Origin: Aquiflexum balticum DSM 16537
GTDB lineage: Bacteria; Bacteroidota; Bacteroidia; Cytophagales; Cyclobacteriaceae
NCBI RefSeq assembly: GCF_900176595.1
Contig: NZ_LT838813.1
Location: forward strand, 3,552,001 to 3,616,000
Direction: 5' to 3'
Length of the DNA stretch: 64,000 nt
The position numbers and the translations under genes were made by a program. Of the stretch, positions 54,601 to 61,181 are shown piece by piece. Under the pieces are notes generated by a model that ran no database searches, was not told the DNA's origin, and worked only from the letters and a program-made list of their open reading frames with translations. Each line of letters begins with the position of its first letter. Within the stretch, counting starts at the first letter, position 1.

Positions 54601-55291
54601 TTGGTACAGGAATGCTACGGGTCAAGAAACAATGAACCCCAATGATCCCATACAGGACGGGGGAAGCTATTTTGTAAGCCAAAGGATAGGAGACTGTGAA
54701 AGTGCGAGGAAAGAGATCAGGGCATCGATCATAAGTGTACAGCCTGCTATAGTGGAAGGGGAACAGCAGTTCTGCGAATCGGATTCGCCCACAGTGGCCA
54801 ATCTGTTTGCAGTTGGGGAAAGCATCAGGTGGTACAGCAGTGCCACGGGAGGACAGCCGCTGAGTGAAAATGAAAGACTGATGGACGGGCAGACCTATTA
54901 TGCGGTGAATGTGTCTGCCAGGGGCTGTGAGAGCAGTACCCGCGCTACGGTGAGGGTCATCGTTCAGCCCTGCGAGGTGGAAGTATTCAATATGGTGACG
55001 CGTGACGGGAACAATAAGAACGAATACCTTAAAATAAGTAACATCGAATCTTTCCCGGACAACAGACTGGAGATTTATAACCGTTATGGGGTACTGGTCT
55101 GGGCTGCAGACGGATACGGCCAGAATGGTAAATTTTTCAACGGCGAATCCAACCAACTCGACATTTCCCAACCCGAACTAGGACTTCCAACCGGCAACTA
55201 CCTTTACGCATTGACTTACAAAAAACCTGGATCTACTTTACCAATACGCGAAACGGGATACTTATATCTACTCAACTCCCAAAGAAAATAA
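51659..55291 (+). CDS. T9SS-secreted adhesin-like protein: FISUMP, ten ~75-aa repeats, type B CTD
   Basis: A 1210-residue surface protein. The signal peptide is KIKSILFFVLLFLIFGGQLS plus AQ; the ATG at 51659 fits best, with longer options at 51638 and 51593. Residues about 33-260 are a FISUMP domain (TDIDGNVYETVLIGNQRWIT). About 361-1105 contain ten tandem ~75-residue repeats with the pattern FC-x-LxATGTxIRWY, then LxNGxTYYAxQTVDGC, each with two Cys that could form a disulfide in an Ig-like fold. The C-terminus (about 1110-1210) is a gliding-motility-type CTD (LEIYNRYGVLVWAADGYGQN, then LPTGNYLYALTYK), the type B T9SS sorting signal. The PorP/SprF gene follows after 2 bp. It is probably an exported adhesin; the binding target is unknown. 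Confidence 0.92.
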   Translation: MEYQNGYISTKIKSILFFVLLFLIFGGQLSAQETITDIDGNVYETVLIGNQRWITSNLRVKTYRNGDPIPQIQDPIAWSNARFGAWCYFNNDPATEEEYGVLYNAYSFLDPRGLAPEGSYVTSMCDWAELYITLEGRNIDYYDNKMADKIKVPEFFNNDNQPNPIFHSNPTNSSGLSIRSGGWRTGTIETNDKGFFYEGIIYGGGTYHWTTTQDGEKNGLPLFRYAEVYRQSPRWDGLSKTVADWGKPIRVIVGVEAEKFTYVTQEQAFCGSNQVSQLQFSVQKPNSFGCTDWLEPNCYIQYKWYKDIDLTLLADPNEVMKDGDIYYGKAVHVAFNSNFDLAPPCKEEILEVTVRVLEPKKPTGPENQVRCAGGTIEDLTAVGDEIRWYPSLTSTTALAPGTVLQNNRLYYAENRIGSCVHPERLRVQVELVSPSAPVAANNQEICEGRLLADLEVDGENLIWFSESGDILPVETAVGDGILYFVASVVGDCESPRTAIRVVLGGPTAPLGEENQNFCPGTLISDMVVSGEDIRWYGSPTGMDQLSLNIPLENGKTYYASQKVDGCEGSNRKAVRVFLLDVPLVSAVTQQEFCNAATLAGLQATGTNIRWYSDQNLTKLLTLDNPLENKTYYATQTLNGCEGAALAVQVTINTVTMPQGDMEQGFCTGALVSDLIATGTDIRWYANPTGGTLLANNLLLQNGNTYYAEQTVDGCTSASRLAVRISVSSTDLPTASANQTLCTGAVVSEIEIEGENIRWYASTTGDALLTNSELLVSGKTYYATQTIGGCESASRRAVQVRVVNVPNFTAPQNQAFCNTATVSNLQATGSNISWYADQNLTTFLSPTSPLENGRTYYATQTQEGCQSTAVAVKVSIIVVAPPSGNSEQEFCNSAFVSELNATGTSIQWFSTASGGNPLAGNLPLQDGASYYAEQTVDSCPSATRLAVRVRINTPQLPGGPSQQEFCEGALVSELQASGTNLIWYRNATGQETMNPNDPIQDGGSYFVSQRIGDCESARKEIRASIISVQPAIVEGEQQFCESDSPTVANLFAVGESIRWYSSATGGQPLSENERLMDGQTYYAVNVSARGCESSTRATVRVIVQPCEVEVFNMVTRDGNNKNEYLKISNIESFPDNRLEIYNRYGVLVWAADGYGQNGKFFNGESNQLDISQPELGLPTGNYLYALTYKKPGSTLPIRETGYLYLLNSQRK
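52739..54972. repeat. DNA repeat array encoding ten ~75-aa modules
   Basis: Ten tandem units of roughly 225 bp. Protein-level similarity shows a higher-order pattern: units 4-5-6 resemble units 7-8-9 in order (for example DQNLTKLL in 4 and DQNLTTFL in 7; YYAEQTVDGC in 5 and YYAEQTVDSC in 8), so a three-unit block seems to have been duplicated. Confidence 0.75.
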
Positions 55292-55293
55292 TC

Positions 55294-56214
55294 ATGAAAA
55301 ATATATTTGTTTCGGTATTCTTTTGTTTGGTTTTCATTTTCTCAGCTAAGTCCCAAATAGATCCCAAACTCTCTGTTTTCACCTTCAATCCATTATTCTA
55401 CAATCCTGCTTTTGCTGGTTCAGGAGGTGGATTGAGTGTGATTGGCATCCACAGTTCACAGTTTACGGGTTTTGATGGTGCCCCTCAGACCCAATACCTT
55501 TCTGCCCATGGGCTTTGGGAAGAAAGCAATCTTGGATTTGGATTGGATGTCGTCAATGACCAGTTTGGGGCCACCAAGGAAACAGGATTGAATGCAAATA
55601 TTTCCTATTTTTTGCGACTTACTTCCAGTCTGCGATTGGCTTTCGGGATGAAGGCAGGTATGAACAGTGTAAGGATTGATTACAGCAACCTGAATATTTC
55701 CGATCCGGATGAGGATATCATTCAGAACTCCCAATTCAATATGATCCAACCCAATGTGGGTTTTGGTTTTTACCTGTTTTCTGAAAGCTTCTATTTTGGA
55801 CTTTCCACGCCAAGCGTTTTCATGGCAGACAGGTATGACCCATTTGAACTTGGCGTAAGTGTACAGGATGCCAGTTATTTCCTGATGACCGGTCTCAGGT
55901 TACCTGTAAATGATGTGGTTACAATATCACCAAATATTTTGGCCAGGAGGTTGACAGGTGCACCTACGAGTTACCTGACTTCGGTGATAGCCGATTTTTC
56001 GGGGGATGCTTTTTTTGGATTCAATTGGGAATATAAATCCAGTGTGGGATTGATGGGCGGTTTCAGGTTTGGCGAGCAATTCAAGGGCGGCTATGCTTTT
56101 GATTTTCCAACTAACAGCCTTGGACGGTATACAAGAGGTACTCACACGCTTTTTGTCAGCTTCAATTTGGACCGGTTTCAAAGGGCTTCAAATATGCCCT
56201 GTTTTTACTATTGA
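55294..56214 (+). CDS. PorP/SprF-family T9SS partner protein
   Basis: A 306-residue outer membrane beta-barrel of the PorP/SprF family. It has a signal peptide (MKNIFVSVFFCLVFIFSAKS) and the hallmark SVFTFNPLFYNPAFAGSGGG, then repeated amphipathic strands ending LFVSFNLDRF. Members usually accompany one T9SS type B substrate and assist its secretion or anchoring. The gene follows the adhesin by 2 bp, so the two are surely co-expressed. Confidence 0.93.
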   Translation: MKNIFVSVFFCLVFIFSAKSQIDPKLSVFTFNPLFYNPAFAGSGGGLSVIGIHSSQFTGFDGAPQTQYLSAHGLWEESNLGFGLDVVNDQFGATKETGLNANISYFLRLTSSLRLAFGMKAGMNSVRIDYSNLNISDPDEDIIQNSQFNMIQPNVGFGFYLFSESFYFGLSTPSVFMADRYDPFELGVSVQDASYFLMTGLRLPVNDVVTISPNILARRLTGAPTSYLTSVIADFSGDAFFGFNWEYKSSVGLMGGFRFGEQFKGGYAFDFPTNSLGRYTRGTHTLFVSFNLDRFQRASNMPCFYY

Positions 56215-56313
56215 GTCAGTAAAATAAAAGACTGATGAAAGTAGTCACAAGACCTTTTATCAAAGATGTAGGTTTGAAAATTAGGTTTTTCCCTCCTTCA
56301 TAAGTATTTATGG

Positions 56314-56332
56314 AACGCTGATGAAGCTGATT
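56314..56332. repeat. Copy of the AACGCTGATGAAGCTGATT repeat
   Basis: Identical over 19 bp to the reverse complement of the right arm of the inverted repeat at 36149-36167, about 20 kb away. Confidence 0.65.
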
Positions 56333-56372
56333 TTACTGATGGACACAGATAAAATATTTCTTTCATTCAAAA

Positions 56373-56388
56373 TACCCTTTTTGGGGTA
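56373..56388. promoter_or_regulatory. NarL-type 7-2-7 site at the second kinase operon
   Basis: TACCCTT-TT-TGGGGTA with AAAA and TTTT flanks (24-bp palindrome 56369-56392), 36 bp upstream of the kinase ATG at 56424. The stem followed by Ts could also be a terminator for the porP/sprF gene. Confidence 0.5.
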
Positions 56389-56423
56389 TTTTTTTTTATA
56401 TTTCAATAGATGATTTTTAACAA

Positions 56424-58358
56424 ATGAAACCTTGCAATAGATATTTTTACTTTTTGGTGGTTTGGAGCTCAATTTTTTGGGTCGGAGAGGTTTTTGCCGG
56501 GAGTTTCCAATTTCAACCTATTCCTGTTGCCTATCCCGATGAGGATTTGATTGGGCCTAAAATGTTTTATTGGGAAGAGGTAGGGAACAACAGTCCCGAA
56601 CAGGTTCTGAAGAAATTTCTTAATGGTGATTTTACCTCCTTCGGGGAGGCCAAGTTGTTTAATAAAGGTTATACTGAATCCATTTGGTGGTTTGCTTTTG
56701 TATTGGAAAATACCTTGGATGAAAACAATAAGATGATTTTTAGTCCTGTAGGTGCAGCCATCAAAGAAGGTATCCTGTATACTTTTGATGAAAATGGGGA
56801 GTTATTGAAGGAACAGTATTCGGGATTCTTGTATGCAGGATCCGAGAGAGATATGAACAGCCGGATAAATTCCTATCAGGTAATTCTTCCTCCGCTTGCC
56901 CAAAGGTTGTTCTTACTCAAAGTGGACAGCAGGGGCCTCAATACCTATATTCCCTTTTATCTGGACGGTGTCGATGTATACTGGGAATATGAGGTTAAAC
57001 GGTCTTCTATTTATGGAACAGTCACGGGAATTTTGTTGATGGCTACCGGGTTGGGCTTGTTTTTTTGGTTTTATTTCAAAGAGTCCATGTACCTGGCCTT
57101 TGCAGGCTATTTGATGTCCAGTCTGATTTTGATTTTGGAAGAAGATGGCTATTTATTCCTATGGGTTTATGGAGAGTATTTTGGTCAACTATCAGCTGTC
57201 ATCACACCGCTTTTCTCAGTTTTGATGTCTGTTTTTTTGCTTCAGTTTATATATTACTTTTTTAGCATCAAGCTCAATGGTTTTGTCATTAAAGGGAAAT
57301 TTGTTCCAACTTTTTATACTGTTTATTTGTATGCCTTTTTGGTGTTTTTAACCATATTTTTCACTGAAAGCTACAGTTTCAACAGGTTTGTAAACGGTTT
57401 TGCCCTTTTACTGTCATTTATCAATATGTTGTTGGTGATGATTTTGACCTTCAGTCAATTCAAAAAGAAAGGGCGGATCACTTATTTTATTTTTGCTGCT
57501 TTGGCAGTTTTGATTTTTGGTTTTTCCAATTATGTTTTGAATCTGCAGGGAATTACGGATTGGCATCCTTTGAAGCCCAATGGATTGATTTTTGGGTCCA
57601 TTGTCAATGTTATTGTTATGACCATTGGTCTTTCTCACAGGTATTATCAGATCAGAAGAGATAAAGACCGATTGGCTGTTCAGATCCTGGAACAGGAAAG
57701 AAAAACTGCACAGAGTATCATTCAGGCGCAGGAAAAAGAAAGACAGCGTATTGCCAAAGACCTTCATGATGACCTTGGGGGCTTATTGGCCATGATCAAA
57801 TTGAAGATTGACAGCATTTTGTTGCATCAAAAAGAAAACGATGAAAATAAGACCTCCTTGGAAGAAACCCAAAAACTGATGCAGATGGCCTGTCAAGACC
57901 TGCGGTTTATCGCCCATGAACTGATGCCTTTGGAAGCCGCTGAAAAAAGGCTTAAAACCATGGTCTCAGAAGTACTCGACTTGGTCAAAGTGCAGAACAA
58001 AATCAAAATCTCTTACGACATTGGTGATATTCCCTATTTGAACATAGATATCAAAATCAATCTTTTCAGGATCATCAAAGAACTCCTGAACAATATCATC
58101 AAACATTCGGAAGCAACTGAAGCAGATATTCAGGTGTTTTTTGATAACTATGATGAGAGCATTACCCTGATGGTTTCGGACAATGGCAAAGGCATTCCTG
58201 ATGAATTTATCAAAAACCCCAATGGTGGAATGGGCTTGTCCAATCTTCATAAAAGAGTCAATTACCTCAGAGGACAATTGCATTTTGATGTGAATAAAAA
58301 CGGAACAACAGTCATTGTCACCGTTCCTTTTGAAAAAGAAAATAAAGCCTATGAGTAA
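56424..58358 (+). CDS. 7TM-DISM sensor histidine kinase (HisKA_3)
   Basis: A 644-residue kinase of the same architecture as the one at 48996-50858. It has a signal peptide, a 7TMR-DISM extracytoplasmic domain (about 30-185), seven membrane helices (about 190-400), a coiled coil, the phospho-acceptor RIAKDLHDDLGGLLAM (His448) and an HATPase (ELLNNIIKHSEATEA, then DNGKGIPDEF and GMGLSNLHKRV). It is the likely cognate partner of the regulator whose gene overlaps its 3' end by 8 bp. Signals sensed are unknown. Confidence 0.92.
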   Translation: MKPCNRYFYFLVVWSSIFWVGEVFAGSFQFQPIPVAYPDEDLIGPKMFYWEEVGNNSPEQVLKKFLNGDFTSFGEAKLFNKGYTESIWWFAFVLENTLDENNKMIFSPVGAAIKEGILYTFDENGELLKEQYSGFLYAGSERDMNSRINSYQVILPPLAQRLFLLKVDSRGLNTYIPFYLDGVDVYWEYEVKRSSIYGTVTGILLMATGLGLFFWFYFKESMYLAFAGYLMSSLILILEEDGYLFLWVYGEYFGQLSAVITPLFSVLMSVFLLQFIYYFFSIKLNGFVIKGKFVPTFYTVYLYAFLVFLTIFFTESYSFNRFVNGFALLLSFINMLLVMILTFSQFKKKGRITYFIFAALAVLIFGFSNYVLNLQGITDWHPLKPNGLIFGSIVNVIVMTIGLSHRYYQIRRDKDRLAVQILEQERKTAQSIIQAQEKERQRIAKDLHDDLGGLLAMIKLKIDSILLHQKENDENKTSLEETQKLMQMACQDLRFIAHELMPLEAAEKRLKTMVSEVLDLVKVQNKIKISYDIGDIPYLNIDIKINLFRIIKELLNNIIKHSEATEADIQVFFDNYDESITLMVSDNGKGIPDEFIKNPNGGMGLSNLHKRVNYLRGQLHFDVNKNGTTVIVTVPFEKENKAYE

Positions 58359-58989
58359 GCGGATTTTGATTGCAGATGACCATGAACTTTTTTCCTCAGG
58401 AATGGAAAGCCTCTTGTGCAAAAATCCGGATTACATGGTACTATCCCATTTCAAGAATGGGAAGGAAGTGCAGACTTTTTTCGATAAGGAGGGGAAAGCT
58501 GATCTTTTGGTATTGGACCTGAATATGCCTGTGATGGATGGGATTCAATTGTTGACTTATTTACAAAGAAATTACCCTTTGGTAAAGGTTCTGATTGTGA
58601 GTATGCACCAAACGGAATCTTCAGTCAATTTATGTAAAAAACTGGGCGCTAAAGGGTTTATCAGTAAGGATTCACATTTAAAAATCCTTTTGACCGGGGT
58701 CGAGGAAATCCTTGAAGGTGGAGAATATTTTCAGGATGTCTTCCAAGAAGTGCCGACAGAATCGGGTTCGGGATTTTACGAAAGGCTGATGATAGAATAC
58801 AATCTGACCAACAGGGAAGTGGATATCATTCAACTGATCCTCAACCAATATGAAAGCAATGAGATTGCCGAGAAATTGTTTTTGAGTCCATTGACGGTCA
58901 AGACGCATCGCAAGAATATTTTTAGAAAACTGGGTGTGAGAAACCTGACCGGTTTGGTGGCCTTGATGAAAGAACAGCCGAGGTTTTAG
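58351..58989 (+). CDS. NarL/FixJ-family response regulator
   Basis: A 212-residue regulator. The receiver domain has ILIADDHELF, phospho-acceptor Asp56 in LLVLDLNMPVMDG and the Lys in KGFISKDSHLK. The LuxR-type DNA-binding domain reads LTNREVDIIQLILNQYESNE, then IAEKLFLSPLTVKTHRKNIF. The ATG at 58351 overlaps the kinase 3' end, so the pair is translationally coupled. Its DNA-binding helix resembles that of the first regulator, so both may see TACYYMT-like heptamers. Confidence 0.94.
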   Translation: MSKRILIADDHELFSSGMESLLCKNPDYMVLSHFKNGKEVQTFFDKEGKADLLVLDLNMPVMDGIQLLTYLQRNYPLVKVLIVSMHQTESSVNLCKKLGAKGFISKDSHLKILLTGVEEILEGGEYFQDVFQEVPTESGSGFYERLMIEYNLTNREVDIIQLILNQYESNEIAEKLFLSPLTVKTHRKNIFRKLGVRNLTGLVALMKEQPRF

Positions 58990-58997
58990 TATGTAAA

Positions 58998-59013
58998 TAC
59001 TACTTTTGGGGTA
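58998..59013. promoter_or_regulatory. NarL-type 7-2-7 site upstream of the collagen-like genes
   Basis: TACTACT-TT-TGGGGTA, within TAAATAC to GTATTTT (58994-59017), 72 bp upstream of the first collagen-like gene. The left arm is the weaker match. Confidence 0.45.
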
Positions 59014-59084
59014 TTTTAAGCAGTAAGCAAAATCATGAACTTGATGGCAGGAAAGTTTAATGTAAAAAATCAAATAATGGAAAT

Positions 59085-59678
59085 ATGAAACCCTTTAAAT
59101 TAAACACTTATGGATTTATCAGGCTGACATTAATCGTGTTGGCCTGCTATGGATTGCTTTCCTGTGAAGGTCCTGAGGGACCCGCAGGCGATCCGGGAGC
59201 ACAAGGTTCAGCGGGGGCTCAAGGACCGGCAGGATCTACTGGACCCCAAGGATCTCAGGGGCCTGTTGGAGTTGCCAATGTAATCTATAGCCCTTGGATC
59301 AATTCCAATTGGTCGAGGTCTTTCAGTTCAGTTGATCATTTCATCATTAACGCTGTATTCACCCAACAGGTGCTGGACAACGATATGGTATTGGTTTATA
59401 TGAAAGACAGTCCCAACTCTACCGTAGTGCAGGAGCTACCCAGATTGGTGTATTCAAATGACCTGATCATTTTCAGTTTGGATTTTAGTGTAAGAGTAGG
59501 TTCTCTGAGATTATTTCACAGTAGGTCAATTCACCCCGATGGTTTGGGTGCTGACAATATCTTTCCGGAATCTCAGGTTAGGTATATCATAGTACCTGCA
59601 GAAATTTTTGGACGGTTGAATCTTCCGGATTTCAGCAATTATGAGGAAGTATGTAGAGTTTTTGAAATTGAACCATGA
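59085..59678 (+). CDS. Collagen-like lipoprotein, first of three
   Basis: A 197-residue lipoprotein. The signal peptide ends in LLSCEGPEGPAG, so the lipidated Cys directly precedes a collagen-like stretch of about 11 Gly-x-y triplets (GPE GPA GDP GAQ and so on). The C-terminal ~150 residues are a separate beta-rich domain (NVIYSPWINSNWSRSFSSVD to VCRVFEIEP) shared by all three paralogues. Such triple-helix stalks could display the C-terminal domain at the surface. Function is unknown. Confidence 0.88.
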   Translation: MKPFKLNTYGFIRLTLIVLACYGLLSCEGPEGPAGDPGAQGSAGAQGPAGSTGPQGSQGPVGVANVIYSPWINSNWSRSFSSVDHFIINAVFTQQVLDNDMVLVYMKDSPNSTVVQELPRLVYSNDLIIFSLDFSVRVGSLRLFHSRSIHPDGLGADNIFPESQVRYIIVPAEIFGRLNLPDFSNYEEVCRVFEIEP

Positions 59679-59695
59679 TTGAAAATTGTAAGCTC

Positions 59696-60304
59696 ATGAA
59701 AAAAATTGAATTCAAATATAAAATTTCGGCAAATCTCCTGACGGTTTTTGCTTTGATGATATTGGTTATTTCCTGTGAAGGACCTGAAGGTCCTGCTGGT
59801 CCAGCAGGACAGGCCGGAGCACAAGGTCCAGCAGGAAGCCAAGGCCCCGCCGGAACTCAGGGTGCCACAGGAAATCCAGGAGAAATGGGAACTGATAATG
59901 TTTTTTTCAGTTCCTGGATTAACAACAGTTGGACAGGTATGCCTGACAATTATGTTAGGGACACTATCCCTGCACCTCAAGTTACAGATGAAATTTTAAA
60001 TACTGGGGTTGTGGTTGTTTACTACAGGGATAATGCCGAAACACAGTTTGTCAAGGTGTTGCCCAGCCAGATTTACCAGGGAACTACCTGGATTTTTACC
60101 TTGGAGTTTCAGGCTGCAACTGAAAACCTTTACCTTTTTCATGGACCTTCAAGAGCAGCAGGGTTTTTAGGTGCCAACACTATTATCCCCAACAGTCAGA
60201 TCCGGTACATGGTTATTTCGGGCTTAAATCCTTCAGGAAGATATTTATGGCCTGATTGGAATGATTATAAGGCTGTCTGCTCATTTTTTGGTGTGGAGCC
60301 TTAA
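59696..60304 (+). CDS. Collagen-like lipoprotein, second of three
   Basis: A 202-residue paralogue with lipobox LVISCEGPEGPAG, about 12 Gly-x-y triplets, and the shared C-terminal domain (NVFFSSWINNSWTGMPDNYV to VCSFFGVEP). An ATG at 59696 is preferred; another at 59675 overlaps the stop of the first gene. The spacing implies co-transcription. Confidence 0.88.
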   Translation: MKKIEFKYKISANLLTVFALMILVISCEGPEGPAGPAGQAGAQGPAGSQGPAGTQGATGNPGEMGTDNVFFSSWINNSWTGMPDNYVRDTIPAPQVTDEILNTGVVVVYYRDNAETQFVKVLPSQIYQGTTWIFTLEFQAATENLYLFHGPSRAAGFLGANTIIPNSQIRYMVISGLNPSGRYLWPDWNDYKAVCSFFGVEP

Positions 60305-60341
60305 TCTAATCTTCAAATTTTCAAACAAAATCTATAAAGAA

Positions 60342-60941
60342 ATGAAAAATGTCAACCCATATATCAAAGCATTAAAAGGATTCTTTGGATTAGTTTTTTT
60401 AACAGCTATCCTTTTGTCATGTGAAGGTCCTGAAGGTCCGAAAGGCGCAAACGGTCCTGCCGGTCCTCAGGGTGCCCAAGGTCCTGCAGGACCAACAGGA
60501 CCTGCAGGAAATGTAGGTGAGGCAGGTGTGGCAAACGCAAGGGCTTTTCCTTGGACCAAAAACACCTGGACGAAGTTTGCAAACAATAGCACCCATGATT
60601 CCATTGCTGACCCGAATATTACAGCTACAACCCTTCAGGAGGATCTGATCATGGTATATTTTAAAACTACCGAAACGGCAACTACCATAAGCCGTTTGCC
60701 GACAACTTTTATTAATCCTATAACTTTTGAAATCACTTTCAGAGTCGAATACTTAGCAATCCAAGGCTACATCTATGTTTTTCATACTGTTCCGATCAGT
60801 ACCAGTACACTAGCCGATGCCTTCCCTAACTCCATGGTAAGGCATATCATTATTAAGGGCGGAAATTCTGCCAGGGTAAATTATGAACTAGATTTTGATG
60901 ATTACGAAGCAGTCTGCGATTACTTCGGAATAGAACCCTAG
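60342..60941 (+). CDS. Collagen-like lipoprotein, third of three
   Basis: A 199-residue paralogue with lipobox ILLSCEGPEGPKG, about 11 Gly-x-y triplets and the shared C-terminal domain (ARAFPWTKNTWTKFANNSTH to VCDYFGIEP). The ATG at 60342 is chosen for the signal peptide; a longer frame overlaps the previous gene. It ends the tandem set, and a terminator follows at 60996-61034. Confidence 0.88.
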   Translation: MKNVNPYIKALKGFFGLVFLTAILLSCEGPEGPKGANGPAGPQGAQGPAGPTGPAGNVGEAGVANARAFPWTKNTWTKFANNSTHDSIADPNITATTLQEDLIMVYFKTTETATTISRLPTTFINPITFEITFRVEYLAIQGYIYVFHTVPISTSTLADAFPNSMVRHIIIKGGNSARVNYELDFDDYEAVCDYFGIEP

Positions 60942-60995
60942 TATACCTTTGTGGGTCTAAAAACCCCTTATTTGAACAAAACACAGAACATGAAG

Positions 60996-61034
60996 ACCCC
61001 GAAGTCAGTCCAAGTGGCTGGTTTCGGGGTTTTT
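60996..61034 (+). terminator. Rho-independent terminator after the collagen-like genes
   Basis: ACCCCGAA (60996-61003) pairs with TTCGGGGT (61023-61030), with further pairing inside the loop, followed by TTTTG. It separates the collagen-like genes from the convergent cyclase gene. Confidence 0.75.
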
Positions 61035-61181
61035 GTTTTCTTTAAACTTTCAAGTAGCATGATTGCCGATAAACATTCAAAAAACCTTGACATCGATCCC
61101 TTAATGAAATGGGTAAGTGGCTTGGAAACTTGATTATTTTCTTCCTTCAAGTACCGGGATCTTTGATTGATTCAGGACTTA

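Noticed and set aside
54521-55171. 216-aa minus-strand frame within the adhesin gene
   Set aside because: Antisense shadow of the repeat modules and C-terminal domain; no independent signal.
56369-56392. Terminator for the porP/sprF gene as sole explanation of the palindrome
   Set aside because: Not excluded, but the same 24-bp geometry recurs at four other sites that lack terminator context, so the regulatory-site reading is favoured.
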